Source of the DNA: Nitrobacter hamburgensis X14 | Lineage (GTDB): Bacteria > Pseudomonadota > Alphaproteobacteria > Rhizobiales > Xanthobacteraceae | Length of the DNA: 64,000 nt | Assembly: GCF_000013885.1 (NCBI RefSeq) | Contig: NC_007964.1 | Location: 2,590,001 to 2,654,000 of the forward strand | Direction of reading: 5' to 3' | Part shown: piece after piece, positions 52,581 to 61,518 of the stretch | Position numbering within the stretch: the stretch's first letter is position 1 | Layout: the number at the start of each line of letters is the position of its first letter | The notes under the pieces: generated by a model | Database searches by the model: none | Told to the model about the DNA's origin: nothing | What the model saw: only the letters and a program-made list of their open reading frames with translations | Translations under genes and position numbers: made by a program

Positions 52581-54017
52581 TTACGCAGCCAGCGAACCGG
52601 AGCTGATTTCCTGCGCCACCTGATTGAGCAGCAGGGTATAGCTGGCGATGTTGCGATAGCTGGTGATGCGGATATCGACCATCGGCGCCGGCGGCTCGAA
52701 CTTGACGCCCAGCTTGACGATGCCCTGCGCCAGATCGTTGTCGGTGTTGCTCTCGAGCAGCCAGACGTCATGACCGGGCAGGATCGCGCCCTCGAGCTCC
52801 ATGGTGCGGAGGAAGGCGCGGCCGGTCTCGATCATGAACTTGAGGTTTGCCTTTGAAAACGGCCGGTCGACGAATTCGAGATAGGCCACCTCGAGCGCCT
52901 CGTTGATGGCATCGGCGGTGCGGCGCACCGACACGAACTGCCAGAGCAGATCGCTGTCGCAGGTCCACACGCCCCACAGCCGGAACCCTGTGTTGTCGAT
53001 GTTGACGATGGTGTTGACGCGATTTTCGTTGAGGTAGTTCGACTGGACGCCGTATTCGATCGGCCGGTTGGTGCCGACGATGCCGGCGATCTCGGTATTC
53101 GAGCCCGCCCACCAGAAGCCCTGCTCCAGATCCATCTTGGCCTGGCGCGCGGCGAAGATCGGCGACGACGGCTGCGGCACGTTGAGCGCCTGGGCGGTGT
53201 CGAATTTTAGCACCTTCGGATCGCACACGAAGATGCGGCCGGAGTTGATCAGGCCGCGATACTGCACCGCCGCCTGGTCGGTGGTGTCCGGCGCATCGAC
53301 ATAGGCCATCGCCTTGAGCGTTTCCGCGACGCCCATCAGCTCGGCGACGACGGGGTTGATCACCGAGCCCTTGGCGGCGGTCGCCGTCGCATCCACACCG
53401 TCGCCCGCGATGGTAACGGTGACTGCACCGGTGTAGCCATAACCCGGTTTGGTCACGAGGATCGAGGTGATGATGCCCGCCTCAACGACAGCCGCGGCCT
53501 CGGCGCCCGATCCGACGCCGCCAGTACCAGCGATCGTCACCGTCGTGGTGTCGGCGACGTAGCCGGAGCCACCCACGCCAACCGCAATCGAGGCGATGCC
53601 GTCGGCCGGCGACGTCTGGGTCAGGCCGGGGGCCAGCAGCAGCTTCGGCTTATAAAGGCCATCCGGCTTGGCGCGGCGGAAGGCATGCACGCCGGTGAAC
53701 GACACCTGATTGCCGACCGCGTTGGCCCAGGTGAGCGGCGTGGTCGCGCCCTCCTCGACACGCACCAGGATGATCGGGCAGCCGACCTGATCGAAGATCG
53801 AGTCGATCGCTTCCATCAACGTGCCGTCGCTCCCCAGCCCCTCGGCATCGCTCGGCCGCAGGATCTGGATCGGCTTGTTGAGCGGGAATTTGACTTCATC
53901 GGCGTCGGCCGCGGTGCCGATCAGGCCGATGACGGCGGTTTGCGCGGTGCGGACCAACACCGGGGTCTCGCCAGACTGGAATACGCGCGTGCCGTGGTGA
54001 AAGGACACAGAAGCCAT
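52581..54017 (-). CDS. Tail sheath protein (gpFI-like) with a Gly-rich beta insert
   Basis: A 478-residue sheath: HHGTRVFQSGETPVLVRTAQ at the start, IEYGVQSNYLNENRVNTIVN, GVWTCDSDLLWQFVSVRRTA and DVWLLESNTDNDLAQGIVKL in the conserved C-terminal half. Residues about 140-215 form an extra region of beta repeats (VGVGGSGYVADTTTVTIAGT; ILVTKPGYGYTGAVTVTIAG), which P2 FI lacks. Inserted domains of this kind usually face outward from the sheath. Sheath plus tube genes show the tail is contractile. Confidence 0.92.
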   Translation of the reverse strand: MASVSFHHGTRVFQSGETPVLVRTAQTAVIGLIGTAADADEVKFPLNKPIQILRPSDAEGLGSDGTLMEAIDSIFDQVGCPIILVRVEEGATTPLTWANAVGNQVSFTGVHAFRRAKPDGLYKPKLLLAPGLTQTSPADGIASIAVGVGGSGYVADTTTVTIAGTGGVGSGAEAAAVVEAGIITSILVTKPGYGYTGAVTVTIAGDGVDATATAAKGSVINPVVAELMGVAETLKAMAYVDAPDTTDQAAVQYRGLINSGRIFVCDPKVLKFDTAQALNVPQPSSPIFAARQAKMDLEQGFWWAGSNTEIAGIVGTNRPIEYGVQSNYLNENRVNTIVNIDNTGFRLWGVWTCDSDLLWQFVSVRRTADAINEALEVAYLEFVDRPFSKANLKFMIETGRAFLRTMELEGAILPGHDVWLLESNTDNDLAQGIVKLGVKFEPPAPMVDIRITSYRNIASYTLLLNQVAQEISSGSLAA

Positions 54018-54059
54018 ATCGGCTCTCCTTGGGTTGAGGACTGGATGTTGCGGGGATTT

Positions 54060-54596
54060 TTACGCGGCGAACGCTGCGTCGATCTCGGCGATCGTGGTGA
54101 TTTCGCCGCTGTCGATATCGGCCTTCACCAGTGCATAGGCGGTGAAGCAATCGTTGACGTGCGCTTGCACGGCGTCGCTGATCGCGATGATGGTGGTCGC
54201 GTTTACCGGCACGATTGAACCGTCAGCAGCAACCCAAGATGTTGACCAGTTGGAATCTGCATCGGCAGCGATGCGCGCGCCAATGATCATCTGCTTTGAC
54301 CGATCATCCGTCGCCACAGACACGCCGGCGACGGTGATGCCGCCTACCTCTCGACGCCAGCGCGCGTCGGCGGCATAGGCCAGGAGGTCTACAAACAGGC
54401 CATACGGCGCCAGCACCCATTGCAAAGCTGCGTCTGTCTGCTCGCCGGCCTCGTCGCGGGGCCACGGCGTCCAGGCGCCAGAGCCTTGCCGCACAAGCCA
54501 GGCCGCGTCGTCGTCCGGCACCCGCGCCTGTTGTGCGCTGCTGTAGACACGCCCGTCGTCGGCCAGCCAATACCAATCGAGAGGATTGTATCTCAT
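54060..54596 (-). CDS. Tail fibre assembly-like protein (DUF4376)
   Basis: A 178-residue protein from ATG 54596, which overlaps the fibre stop (ATGA): RYNPLDWYWLADDGRVYSSA at the N-terminus and RWRREVGGITVAGVSVATDD, TTIIAISDAVQAHVNDCFTA, IAEIDAAFAA in the DUF4376 half. Genes of this type sit behind fibre genes and are thought to help fibre folding or be part of it. Confidence 0.85.
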   Translation of the reverse strand: MRYNPLDWYWLADDGRVYSSAQQARVPDDDAAWLVRQGSGAWTPWPRDEAGEQTDAALQWVLAPYGLFVDLLAYAADARWRREVGGITVAGVSVATDDRSKQMIIGARIAADADSNWSTSWVAADGSIVPVNATTIIAISDAVQAHVNDCFTAYALVKADIDSGEITTIAEIDAAFAA

Positions 54597-56365
54597 GCGT
54601 ACTGGCCTCCGGTGTCGGTAGAACCCGCGGTGCCGCCGGGGAAGAAGTTCGCCCCGGCGCCGCCCACACTTATGACGCCGTTCAGGCCCGCGCTGTAACG
54701 AGGGCCGGTGGCCGGTGTTCCAAAGAACGAGAACGGCCCAGCGAGCTGGAACGAGCCGCAGATTGTGGCGCGCATGGTAGAATTCGACCAAGACGCACCG
54801 TTCGCAGTGGCGACGTCGGCGAGCATCGTTATGGTTCCACCCGAGGCGAGCCACATACAGATAGCCGAGCCGCCCATAATGCATCCAGCGTTGACTGAAA
54901 CACCGCCACCGGCCGACGCGGCGACTAGCGCGGGAACGCTAGCGTTTGACGTCCCTAGGGTGACGTTGGTTAGATCCATTACTCCAGCGCCGGCGGCGAT
55001 CGTGTTGGAGTTGATTATGCCCGTGTTGTTGACAGACATACCGCGAAGATTGACCTTGCCGTTTACCGCGGCAACAAGGCCAGATGATCCACCCGGGGGG
55101 CCGATACCTGAAATAATGTAATTCGCTTGATTGGCGATGTCGCCGAGGATCGCGACTTCCCCGCCACCGACGTTAACGTCGCCTGGTGGCGCGTAATCTC
55201 CGGCATTCCCGAGCTGGATCGTCATCGTTGCGCCAGCGAGGTAAAACCTCAATCTCGCATAAGCGACTGCGGCCGCGATCGTCGCGAAAGCATGGGCGGC
55301 GTCATTCGCCGAGCCGTCGTTGCCGTCGTTGCCGTCAGTGCGGACGTAGAGCGTGGGCGTGGCAGCGACGATCGGAACCTCGCTATAGGCAATGCCCGAC
55401 AACACAAAACCGGCTCCGGTACAGATCAGCGTGTAGATGCTGCCGGCAATCAGATCACCTTGGGCGAGTTCGCTACCCCGCGGCGTCTGGATTGGGAGCG
55501 GGCCGAGCCCGTTCAAGTTCAATGTGGCCGGCCCGGTGTTTGTCGCGGCGATCTTCACACGCACGGTCAGCCCGTCAATGTACGCCGTAGGCACCGGAAC
55601 AAGCGCGGCTGTCAGTGCATTGGCTGTGCCGGCCGCTTCTGCATAGACCCACTTTCCGCTCTGCGCATCGAGCGCGATCTTTTCGACATAGCTACCGCCG
55701 ATACGCTCAAACACACGACCATCGGGCAAGCTGACGCCGTGACCTTCCGGCGACGTGATGATCGCCCAGCCGGCGTTGGTATATTCCGCGACCTTGCCGG
55801 CCTGCCCCGCCCAGGCGCCGGTTGGATCGGCGGCGATGACGTAGGTGTCGCCGGCGACCGGCAACGCCGGTGGCGTCGCAAGCGACATCGATATGATCGG
55901 TATCCACGGCAACCGCGTCAGCCGTTGCAGCGCGACCTGCATCGACGGATCGACCTTGATGATGACGTTGGCGACATCGGAGAAGGCGACCTCAAGCCGC
56001 ACCGTTCCCTCGACGGTCTGGCCGCTGTCCGGCGTCGGCTTGTTGATCGGCGGATCGTAATGGGCGATCGCGATCAGGTCGCCGTCGATATCATAGAGCC
56101 CGGCTTCGCGGATGGTGTACGGCCCCTCGCCGGCGGCAAGGTAGCAGTCGAAATAGGCAACGTTCGAAGCCCCGACAACGGTGCCATGACCGCTGATCGT
56201 TTTCAGCGCGATCTGGTTATAAAGCGCTGTCTCGCCACCGCTGGGCACCGTCGCGCCGTCGCCGATGGCGATATGCGTGATCTCGATCGTGGTCGCGTTG
56301 GCGAGCGCCGCGGCTTCCTTGGCGCGGCCGAGCGTGGTCATGACTGCGAATGAAGTCTGTGGCAT
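54593..56365 (-). CDS. Tail fibre protein (gpH-like)
   Basis: A 590-residue fibre. The N-terminal ~150 residues (QTSFAVMTTLGRAKEAAALA, IAIGDGATVPSGGETALYNQ, YTIREAGLYDIDGDLIAIAH) are the conserved baseplate-attachment region. A DUF2793-like part follows (SMSLATPPALPVAGDTYVIA). The C-terminal 250 residues (LYVRTDGNDGNDGSANDAAH and many Gly/Asn/Val strands) look like a beta-helix receptor-binding tip. No collar motif is seen. The host-range end is the part expected to vary. Confidence 0.87.
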   Translation of the reverse strand: MPQTSFAVMTTLGRAKEAAALANATTIEITHIAIGDGATVPSGGETALYNQIALKTISGHGTVVGASNVAYFDCYLAAGEGPYTIREAGLYDIDGDLIAIAHYDPPINKPTPDSGQTVEGTVRLEVAFSDVANVIIKVDPSMQVALQRLTRLPWIPIISMSLATPPALPVAGDTYVIAADPTGAWAGQAGKVAEYTNAGWAIITSPEGHGVSLPDGRVFERIGGSYVEKIALDAQSGKWVYAEAAGTANALTAALVPVPTAYIDGLTVRVKIAATNTGPATLNLNGLGPLPIQTPRGSELAQGDLIAGSIYTLICTGAGFVLSGIAYSEVPIVAATPTLYVRTDGNDGNDGSANDAAHAFATIAAAVAYARLRFYLAGATMTIQLGNAGDYAPPGDVNVGGGEVAILGDIANQANYIISGIGPPGGSSGLVAAVNGKVNLRGMSVNNTGIINSNTIAAGAGVMDLTNVTLGTSNASVPALVAASAGGGVSVNAGCIMGGSAICMWLASGGTITMLADVATANGASWSNSTMRATICGSFQLAGPFSFFGTPATGPRYSAGLNGVISVGGAGANFFPGGTAGSTDTGGQYA

Positions 56366-57028
56366 TTAAGCGGCCTTTACGTGGGCAGTGGCGGACATGA
56401 TCGACGCGGCGGTCGCGCCCATGTAATTCGTGGCGCGCAACACCGGCGTTTCGAATACAAATGGATGCGCGGCCGCACTAATCGCGGAGCGAGCGAGCGC
56501 GCCGACATAAACCGGCCCCCGCGCCCGCAGGATCGCCAGCGATGTGAACACGCGGCTTTTCGGCTTTGCGGCGGCAACCGACTGGATCGCGAAGCCTTGA
56601 GTCGCGAGGTCGAACACCGGCCCGCCGTTGCGGTAGATCAGTTCAATGCGAAAGGTGCCGCGACGCGAGCCGTCCTGCCACCATTCGACAATCCGGCTTT
56701 CCAGATCGAATGCCGCCAGCGCGCGCCGGACCGCGCCCAAGGTGCCCTTCAACCGATGTACCATCGGAGACGCGGCGATCACCGCGCGCTTCTGCGCTTC
56801 CGGCCAGGCATCGGACCACACATCGACCGAAACGCCCTGCGCCAGCCAGGGCAGCAACACATCCGGGCACGTCGCCGGATTCCAGATCGTGACGATCACG
56901 GTCGGATCGACGATCGCGATCCTCGCCAGCTCGGCCGCCAGCACCGCGCGCTCGATCGGCGCGGCGCTTCGCGGCAGGATGGCATCGGCAATGGGCGCGA
57001 CGGCTGCAACAGCCTCCGCCGGCGTCAT
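56366..57028 (-). CDS. Baseplate/tail protein I (gpI-like)
   Basis: 220 residues from ATG 57028 (overlapping the gpJ stop, ATGA); a GTG six bases further up is possible. ILPRSAAPIERAVLAAELAR, CPDVLLPWLAQGVSVDVWSD and HRLKGTLGAVRRALAAF match the P2 I family. The fibre gene starts directly after the stop. Confidence 0.9.
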   Translation of the reverse strand: MTPAEAVAAVAPIADAILPRSAAPIERAVLAAELARIAIVDPTVIVTIWNPATCPDVLLPWLAQGVSVDVWSDAWPEAQKRAVIAASPMVHRLKGTLGAVRRALAAFDLESRIVEWWQDGSRRGTFRIELIYRNGGPVFDLATQGFAIQSVAAAKPKSRVFTSLAILRARGPVYVGALARSAISAAAHPFVFETPVLRATNYMGATAASIMSATAHVKAA

Positions 57029-58074
57029 TCCCACGACCCCTGCGTCTGCACCGTGGTGACGGCGATGGTCCCGACCTGCCCGACCCCCTTCGATCCGGGC
57101 TCGATATCCGCCACGGGAGACACAACCTCGACCGTCACATTGTTGTCGATCGCCGCGCGTCCGCCGATCACCTCGCGTTGGATCGACAACCCGATCCGCC
57201 GCCGATCGGCAGCATAGGCTTCAAGGCGGCGCTTGGCCTCGGCCGCCATGGCCGACGCATCCGACCCCGGCGCATAATAGAGCGTCACGGCAATGTTGTA
57301 GGCCGTCACGGTCGCAGCCTCGACGCGAACGTTATCGCCGAGCGGCCGCACATCCTCGGCCGTACAGGCGCGGAACACGCGGTCCAGCAGCGCCTGGTCG
57401 ACCGCGCCATACGTCTCCGTCGGCAGCGCCACGATCAGGATCTCCGGCGCCAGCACCGGGTCGCCGTCGTTTCGGCCCGCAAAAGGCGCGGCGATCAGCC
57501 CCATCGAATAGGCGTCGCTGTGCAGCGTCGCGCTATAAGTGGCGGCATCCTCTTCGGAATAAGCCGCGGCGTCGGCGATATCGCGCACGCCGTCGAGCTC
57601 AAGCGCGTGAAACACATAGGCGCCTTCCGGCCCGGCGGTCGAGAACGCCTCGAACGCCAGCTTGATCCGGGCGCGGAAGATGGTGTCGGTCTCCACCCAC
57701 TTGCCGCGCAGATCGTCCCATTGCGAATTCGCCGGCTGATCGTCGGCGGCATTCGGGTAGATCAACCGACCGATGCCGGCATAGGTCGCGCCGATATGGT
57801 CGAGATCGCCCCTAATCGCCGTTGCCAGAGACAAGCCGCGGATTGCCTCGTTGACCCGCTGGCGGAAGTTCATTTCCTGAAAGCCGCCGCCTTCGGAATA
57901 GGCGATGACCAGCGGATCGGTCTCCAAACCGGTCACGTCATAATCGACCCCGACCCGCGCCAGCGCGGCGACAAGAAACTCGTCCCGCGCTGTCTTGATA
58001 GCCTCGAAATCGACGGGAACGACCTGCGGAACGTCGCCCAGCGCCTCGAGATCGGGTGCAACAAAGCGGCTCAT
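57025..58074 (-). CDS. Baseplate protein J (gpJ-like)
   Basis: A 349-residue protein: FVAPDLEALGDVPQVVPVDF, FQEMNFRQRVNEAIRGLSLA and GDLDHIGATYAGIGR, followed by ALPTETYGAVDQALLDRVFR and AAEAKRRLEAYAADRRRIGL. This is the baseplate J family that forms the wedge of contractile tails. Overlaps gpW and gpI by four bases each. Confidence 0.92.
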   Translation of the reverse strand: MSRFVAPDLEALGDVPQVVPVDFEAIKTARDEFLVAALARVGVDYDVTGLETDPLVIAYSEGGGFQEMNFRQRVNEAIRGLSLATAIRGDLDHIGATYAGIGRLIYPNAADDQPANSQWDDLRGKWVETDTIFRARIKLAFEAFSTAGPEGAYVFHALELDGVRDIADAAAYSEEDAATYSATLHSDAYSMGLIAAPFAGRNDGDPVLAPEILIVALPTETYGAVDQALLDRVFRACTAEDVRPLGDNVRVEAATVTAYNIAVTLYYAPGSDASAMAAEAKRRLEAYAADRRRIGLSIQREVIGGRAAIDNNVTVEVVSPVADIEPGSKGVGQVGTIAVTTVQTQGSWE

Positions 58075-58448
58075 GCGGTGCCCCGGATTGGAACGATGAT
58101 GCGCTGGTCACCGGCCGGCGTGAAATCGCCGAGGTGACCGCGCGGAAAATAGGTGCCGTTGAGTTCGAGGCCGATCACGCCGTCGGCGCCGGAGCGGGTC
58201 AGACGGCAACCGGTCAACGCGTAGCGCGGCTCCCAGCGCGCGATTGCCATCACCGCGGCGGCGTAGATCGCGAGAATGACGCGATCGGTCATCGGCCGGT
58301 CGATCAGGTCGAACAGCTCTGAACCGAACTCGCGGCGCATCACGCGCGAGCCGATCGGCGTCGTCAGAATGACGCCGATGGACTGCCGCACGTGGTCGAA
58401 GTCGCGAAGAAGCTCACCTGTTTCGCGATTGAAGCCGGTCGAGGCCAA
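58071..58448 (-). CDS. Baseplate protein W (gp25/gpW-like)
   Basis: About 125 residues: ASTGFNRETGELLRDFDHVR, QSIGVILTTPIGSRVMRREF, GSELFDLIDRPM and IARWEPRYALTGCRL, typical of the T4 gp25 / P2 W baseplate family. The likely start is TTG 58448, just after the upstream stop; the long frame upstream overlaps the neighbour and is not coding. Its stop overlaps gpJ (ATGA). Confidence 0.87.
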   Translation of the reverse strand: MASTGFNRETGELLRDFDHVRQSIGVILTTPIGSRVMRREFGSELFDLIDRPMTDRVILAIYAAAVMAIARWEPRYALTGCRLTRSGADGVIGLELNGTYFPRGHLGDFTPAGDQRIIVPIRGTA

Positions 58449-58449
58449 G

Positions 58450-58644
58450 TCAGCCGGCCTTCTTCTCGTTCGGCTTGACGGCTGGTTTTTCGACCGGCTT
58501 GGACGCCGCCGGTGCACGCGCGAGCTGGTCGCCATAGGGCGGCAGGAACGGCTTGGCGACGCGGTCGGCCATCTCGACCTCGCGCGGCCCCGCGTCATGC
58601 CAGGTGCCCGCGTAGAAGCCCGAAATCTTGACGATAACCTTCAT
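58450..58644 (-). CDS. Small phage protein, 64 residues
   Basis: KVIVKISGFYAGTWHDAGPR, EVEMADRVAKPFLPPYGDQL and a Lys/Pro/Ala tail. The first half has the look of small phage proteins with a short beta domain that are found in structural operons. It is inserted between baseplate V and W, where P2 has no gene. Function unknown. Confidence 0.6.
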   Translation of the reverse strand: MKVIVKISGFYAGTWHDAGPREVEMADRVAKPFLPPYGDQLARAPAASKPVEKPAVKPNEKKAG

Positions 58645-58656
58645 GTCATTTCCCCT

Positions 58657-59181
58657 TCAGTTTGGATCGGGATCGGCACCGACGACCGGCTCGTGAGACA
58701 CGATCACCCCGTTGCCGTCGGCCACGATCCACGAGCCACCTTTGCGAATTTTCGCGACCTTGTCGGAGGCGACGAACCGAGCATCCTTAAACTTGCCGCG
58801 CACGAACGTGTCGCTCATTTCAAACCGGGCATCGCCCCTGACGATGACAAGCTCCGGCCCGTCATGCGGTCGCGGGTTTGAATTTGACGGCGTCGACATC
58901 TCAATGACGGCGTCGGTCAAATCCCCGCTTTCGGACACCACATCGACCTGCTCGCCCACGGTCGGCGGGATGTGCGTTTTGATGCCGCCGGCGGCGATCT
59001 CCTGCCATGGCACCCATGGCGAAAGATACGGCTTCGGCTTTTCCGAGAATTTGACCCGCGCCAGGCCCTTGGCGTGATCGACTTCGGTGATGACGCCGGT
59101 GCGCCGCCGATTGCGGTTGCGCCGCTCAAGATCCGCGATCCGCCGCCCCAACTCGACAATGCGATCAATGATGCTGGACAC
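58657..59181 (-). CDS. Baseplate assembly protein V (spike, gpV-like)
   Basis: A 174-residue protein: IIDRIVELGRRIADLERRNR, GVITEVDHAKGLARVKFSEK and PWVPWQEIAAGGIKTHIPPT, then VGEQVDVVSESGDLTDAVIE. This is the gpV OB-fold plus beta-helix spike family. The C-terminal HxH-type iron site of the P2 spike is not obvious here. Confidence 0.9.
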   Translation of the reverse strand: MSSIIDRIVELGRRIADLERRNRNRRRTGVITEVDHAKGLARVKFSEKPKPYLSPWVPWQEIAAGGIKTHIPPTVGEQVDVVSESGDLTDAVIEMSTPSNSNPRPHDGPELVIVRGDARFEMSDTFVRGKFKDARFVASDKVAKIRKGGSWIVADGNGVIVSHEPVVGADPDPN

Positions 59182-59184
59182 GGT

Positions 59185-59973
59185 TCAGTCCTCGATCGCG
59201 ACCGACGCGATATTGGGCTCGGTCGCCTCAGCCGCGGGCACCGCGCTATCGAACAGCGCCCGCACCTCTTCCAGCGTCATGCCGAACCGTCGCCGCTGCG
59301 CTTCGCTGTTCAACGTCACGTCGGGATCGCCGAGCAGCGCCAGCAGCGCGGCGCGCTTCTTGACCGTGATCGGGTTGATGTCGCCGGCCAACTTGTCGAA
59401 GAATTTCTTCCAGATCGACGTTGCCGCCACCGGCTCGCCATAGACCGGGTCAGGCAACAGATCGACGGTGATGACCATCTGGTGAGCCGCGATACGCACA
59501 CCATGGGTGGCATCGGCCGTGCGACGGCGCTCGATCTTGATGACGCCCGACGACAAGCCGCGCCAGATTTCCGCCCAGGCGTTGCCCGGATCGGTCAGTG
59601 CGTTGACCACTTGCTGCCCCGTGCAATCGAGGAAGAATTCGAAGGCGGGATCGGTCGGCGGGATCTGAAGCCCAACGATCGACGACTCGCCGGTCTCGCC
59701 ATTGGTCTCGACCATCGCGGCGGTTATGCCGATCTCGATGACCAGCTCGGTCGGCCCGGACCTGTGCAGCGCGCGGATATCCGCACCGCCTTCCAGCTTT
59801 GCGCCCTCGACGTAGACCGAAATGAACGGTTTTTCCTGATCCGTGCGCAGGTTGCCGTCGGCGCCGACATCAAGCGCGCCGATCTCGCTGTCCAGCACGT
59901 TGCCGCCGACCATCGTGTGACCCTTCAACGCCTCGATCGCCGCCATGCGCAATGCGGTCCGCCCGATCATCAA
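59185..59973 (-). CDS. Putative neck / tail terminator protein
   Basis: A 262-residue protein: RTALRMAAIEALKGHTMVGG, KPFISVYVEGAKLEGGADIR, LVIEIGITAAMVETNGETGE and a late ITVDLLPDPVYGEPVAATSI. The layout (helical start, beta sheets describing a circular assembly, acidic C-terminus) resembles neck or terminator proteins encoded between head and baseplate genes. The C-terminal 80 residues (TVKKRAALLALLGDPDVTLN) look like a separate helical tail. The assignment rests mainly on position. Confidence 0.5.
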   Translation of the reverse strand: MMIGRTALRMAAIEALKGHTMVGGNVLDSEIGALDVGADGNLRTDQEKPFISVYVEGAKLEGGADIRALHRSGPTELVIEIGITAAMVETNGETGESSIVGLQIPPTDPAFEFFLDCTGQQVVNALTDPGNAWAEIWRGLSSGVIKIERRRTADATHGVRIAAHQMVITVDLLPDPVYGEPVAATSIWKKFFDKLAGDINPITVKKRAALLALLGDPDVTLNSEAQRRRFGMTLEEVRALFDSAVPAAEATEPNIASVAIED

Positions 59974-60350
59974 GCCTCTCCCAACTGCAACACGAGCCGC
60001 GCCATGCCACGATCGTCAATGGCGAGGACCTCGAACCACGGCTCGCCCGGCCTCGACAACGCCTTGACCTTGTCGCCCCTTCTAAAAGAGAGCGCCGGAT
60101 ATTTGACGGGGTCGATACTCAACTCGCCACGCTGCGCCGCGATCTGCGTGCGCCACGACTGCGCCGCGCTGCCAGCAACGCTGGTTTCCTTGTCGCCGCC
60201 GACACGTAGCATCGCCTCGATCTCAACCGTTGGCCGGTCAGGATCGACGACACCACTTTTCATGAAGGCCAGCCGCACCGGCTCGGCCATTTCTTCATCA
60301 ACAGCCGCGAAAAGCTCATCGCGAGCGGAATGATAGCGAGCTGGCTGCAT
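59970..60350 (-). CDS. Head-tail closure protein
   Basis: A 126-residue protein: QPARYHSARDELFAAVDEEM, EIEAMLRVGGDKETSVAGSA and KYPALSFRRGDKVKALSRPG. It has the size, position (after the major capsid gene) and mixed beta content of head-closure or attachment proteins of lambda-type heads. Stop overlaps the next start (ATGA). Confidence 0.6.
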   Translation of the reverse strand: MQPARYHSARDELFAAVDEEMAEPVRLAFMKSGVVDPDRPTVEIEAMLRVGGDKETSVAGSAAQSWRTQIAAQRGELSIDPVKYPALSFRRGDKVKALSRPGEPWFEVLAIDDRGMARLVLQLGEA

Positions 60351-60401
60351 GATCGCCTCCGAATGTGGCGGCGGGGCTATTCTGCCTCGCCGCCGCTGCT
60401 A

Positions 60402-61433
60402 TCAGGTGTTTTTGGCGCGCAGCAGCGCAGCGGGGCGCGTTGCGATATGCAGCGCGTTGGTCTGCGTCTCACCATGCACGCCCTTGCCATTCTGCATCGG
60501 CCACTGCTTTGCATAGAGGCGCTGCCCAAGGGTGTTGACCGTCTCCATGTAGTCGGCTGGGCCGTAGTAGGTGCGGAACAGGCCAGGGACGCCAATCGGC
60601 ACGAACTTGGCGGCCGTCGCCGTGATACCCATTAGAGCGCCGTCGCCACTGGCGTCGATCGCGCCGTAGTTTTCCCACACGATGCCGCCGAATTCGAACA
60701 TTGGATTGGATGCCCGGTTCTTTCCGACATAGCTCTCGCGAAGAATGCGCGCGTCGCCCCATCCCTCGTAGGTTGCGGTGACCTCCTTGTGCGCCAACAA
60801 CTGATCGAAGAACGTGTCGCCGACAAAGGCATGAAGGTATTGGAACGGCACGCCGCCCAGCGCCTTGTGCGTGTCGCGAATGATGCCAACGCACTTCTTG
60901 CGAAGCGCGCCAGAAGCCGGGCTGGCGTTGTCGAGGTCGAAGTCGACCTCGGCCGGCTGAGCCACGCCGAACTCGTCGAACAGATTGAGCGTCTGCCCGC
61001 CCTTATAGGTGACGATGCCCTGGATCGCACCGATGCGAGAATACTCGTCGGTCAGATCCAGATCGGCGATGTTCTGCGCGATCTTCTGGGCAACCAGCCC
61101 CTGCACAGTCATAAGCTGCGTTTCCGAGCCGTAGGCGCGAATACCCTGAACTTCGTCGGCCACAACCGACCAGTCGCGCTGGAAATGCGGGATGGACAGG
61201 TTGCGGACAGACCGCTTCTCGTTCCCGCGCGTTTCGCCGGGAGCGCCACGCGGCGACGGCGCCACCAACTGGATGGTGTCGCCGATGCTTTCCAGCGCAA
61301 TGGTGAGAGTGGTGACAGAAGTGGTGTTGAACAAGCCAAGCTCGCCAAGACGGCCGGGTCGGACTTTCTTATCACTGATCGCGTCGGTGAGCGACGTGAC
61401 CGAAAATGCGTCGTTGTTGAAGATATCGAGCAC
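60402..61433 (-). CDS. Major capsid protein (lambda gpE-like)
   Basis: 343 residues from GTG 61433, which has AAGGAGAG about seven bases upstream: LDIFNNDAFSVTSLTDAISD, GNEKRSVRNLSIPHFQRDWS, LVAQKIAQNIADLDLTDEYS and FGGIVWENYGAID, all typical of phage major capsid protein E. The C-terminal part contains TYYGPADYMETVNTLGQRLY. Forms the icosahedral shell with the decoration protein encoded just upstream. Confidence 0.93.
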   Translation of the reverse strand: MLDIFNNDAFSVTSLTDAISDKKVRPGRLGELGLFNTTSVTTLTIALESIGDTIQLVAPSPRGAPGETRGNEKRSVRNLSIPHFQRDWSVVADEVQGIRAYGSETQLMTVQGLVAQKIAQNIADLDLTDEYSRIGAIQGIVTYKGGQTLNLFDEFGVAQPAEVDFDLDNASPASGALRKKCVGIIRDTHKALGGVPFQYLHAFVGDTFFDQLLAHKEVTATYEGWGDARILRESYVGKNRASNPMFEFGGIVWENYGAIDASGDGALMGITATAAKFVPIGVPGLFRTYYGPADYMETVNTLGQRLYAKQWPMQNGKGVHGETQTNALHIATRPAALLRAKNT

Positions 61434-61518
61434 GGCGGCTCTCCTTTTTCGAAGATTAGGCCGGCTCAATGGCGGGCCACGATAGGGTGAAGGTCGGCGT
61501 ACTGGCCGCTCGGCTGGA

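Noticed and set aside
55127..56353. 408-residue plus-strand frame opposite the tail fibre gene
   Set aside because: Shadow frame; the fibre gene fits its operon by start/stop overlaps on both sides.
58972..60333. 453-residue plus-strand frame across baseplate V and neck genes
   Set aside because: It would cut across three minus-strand genes that form an overlapping series; its product has no family character.
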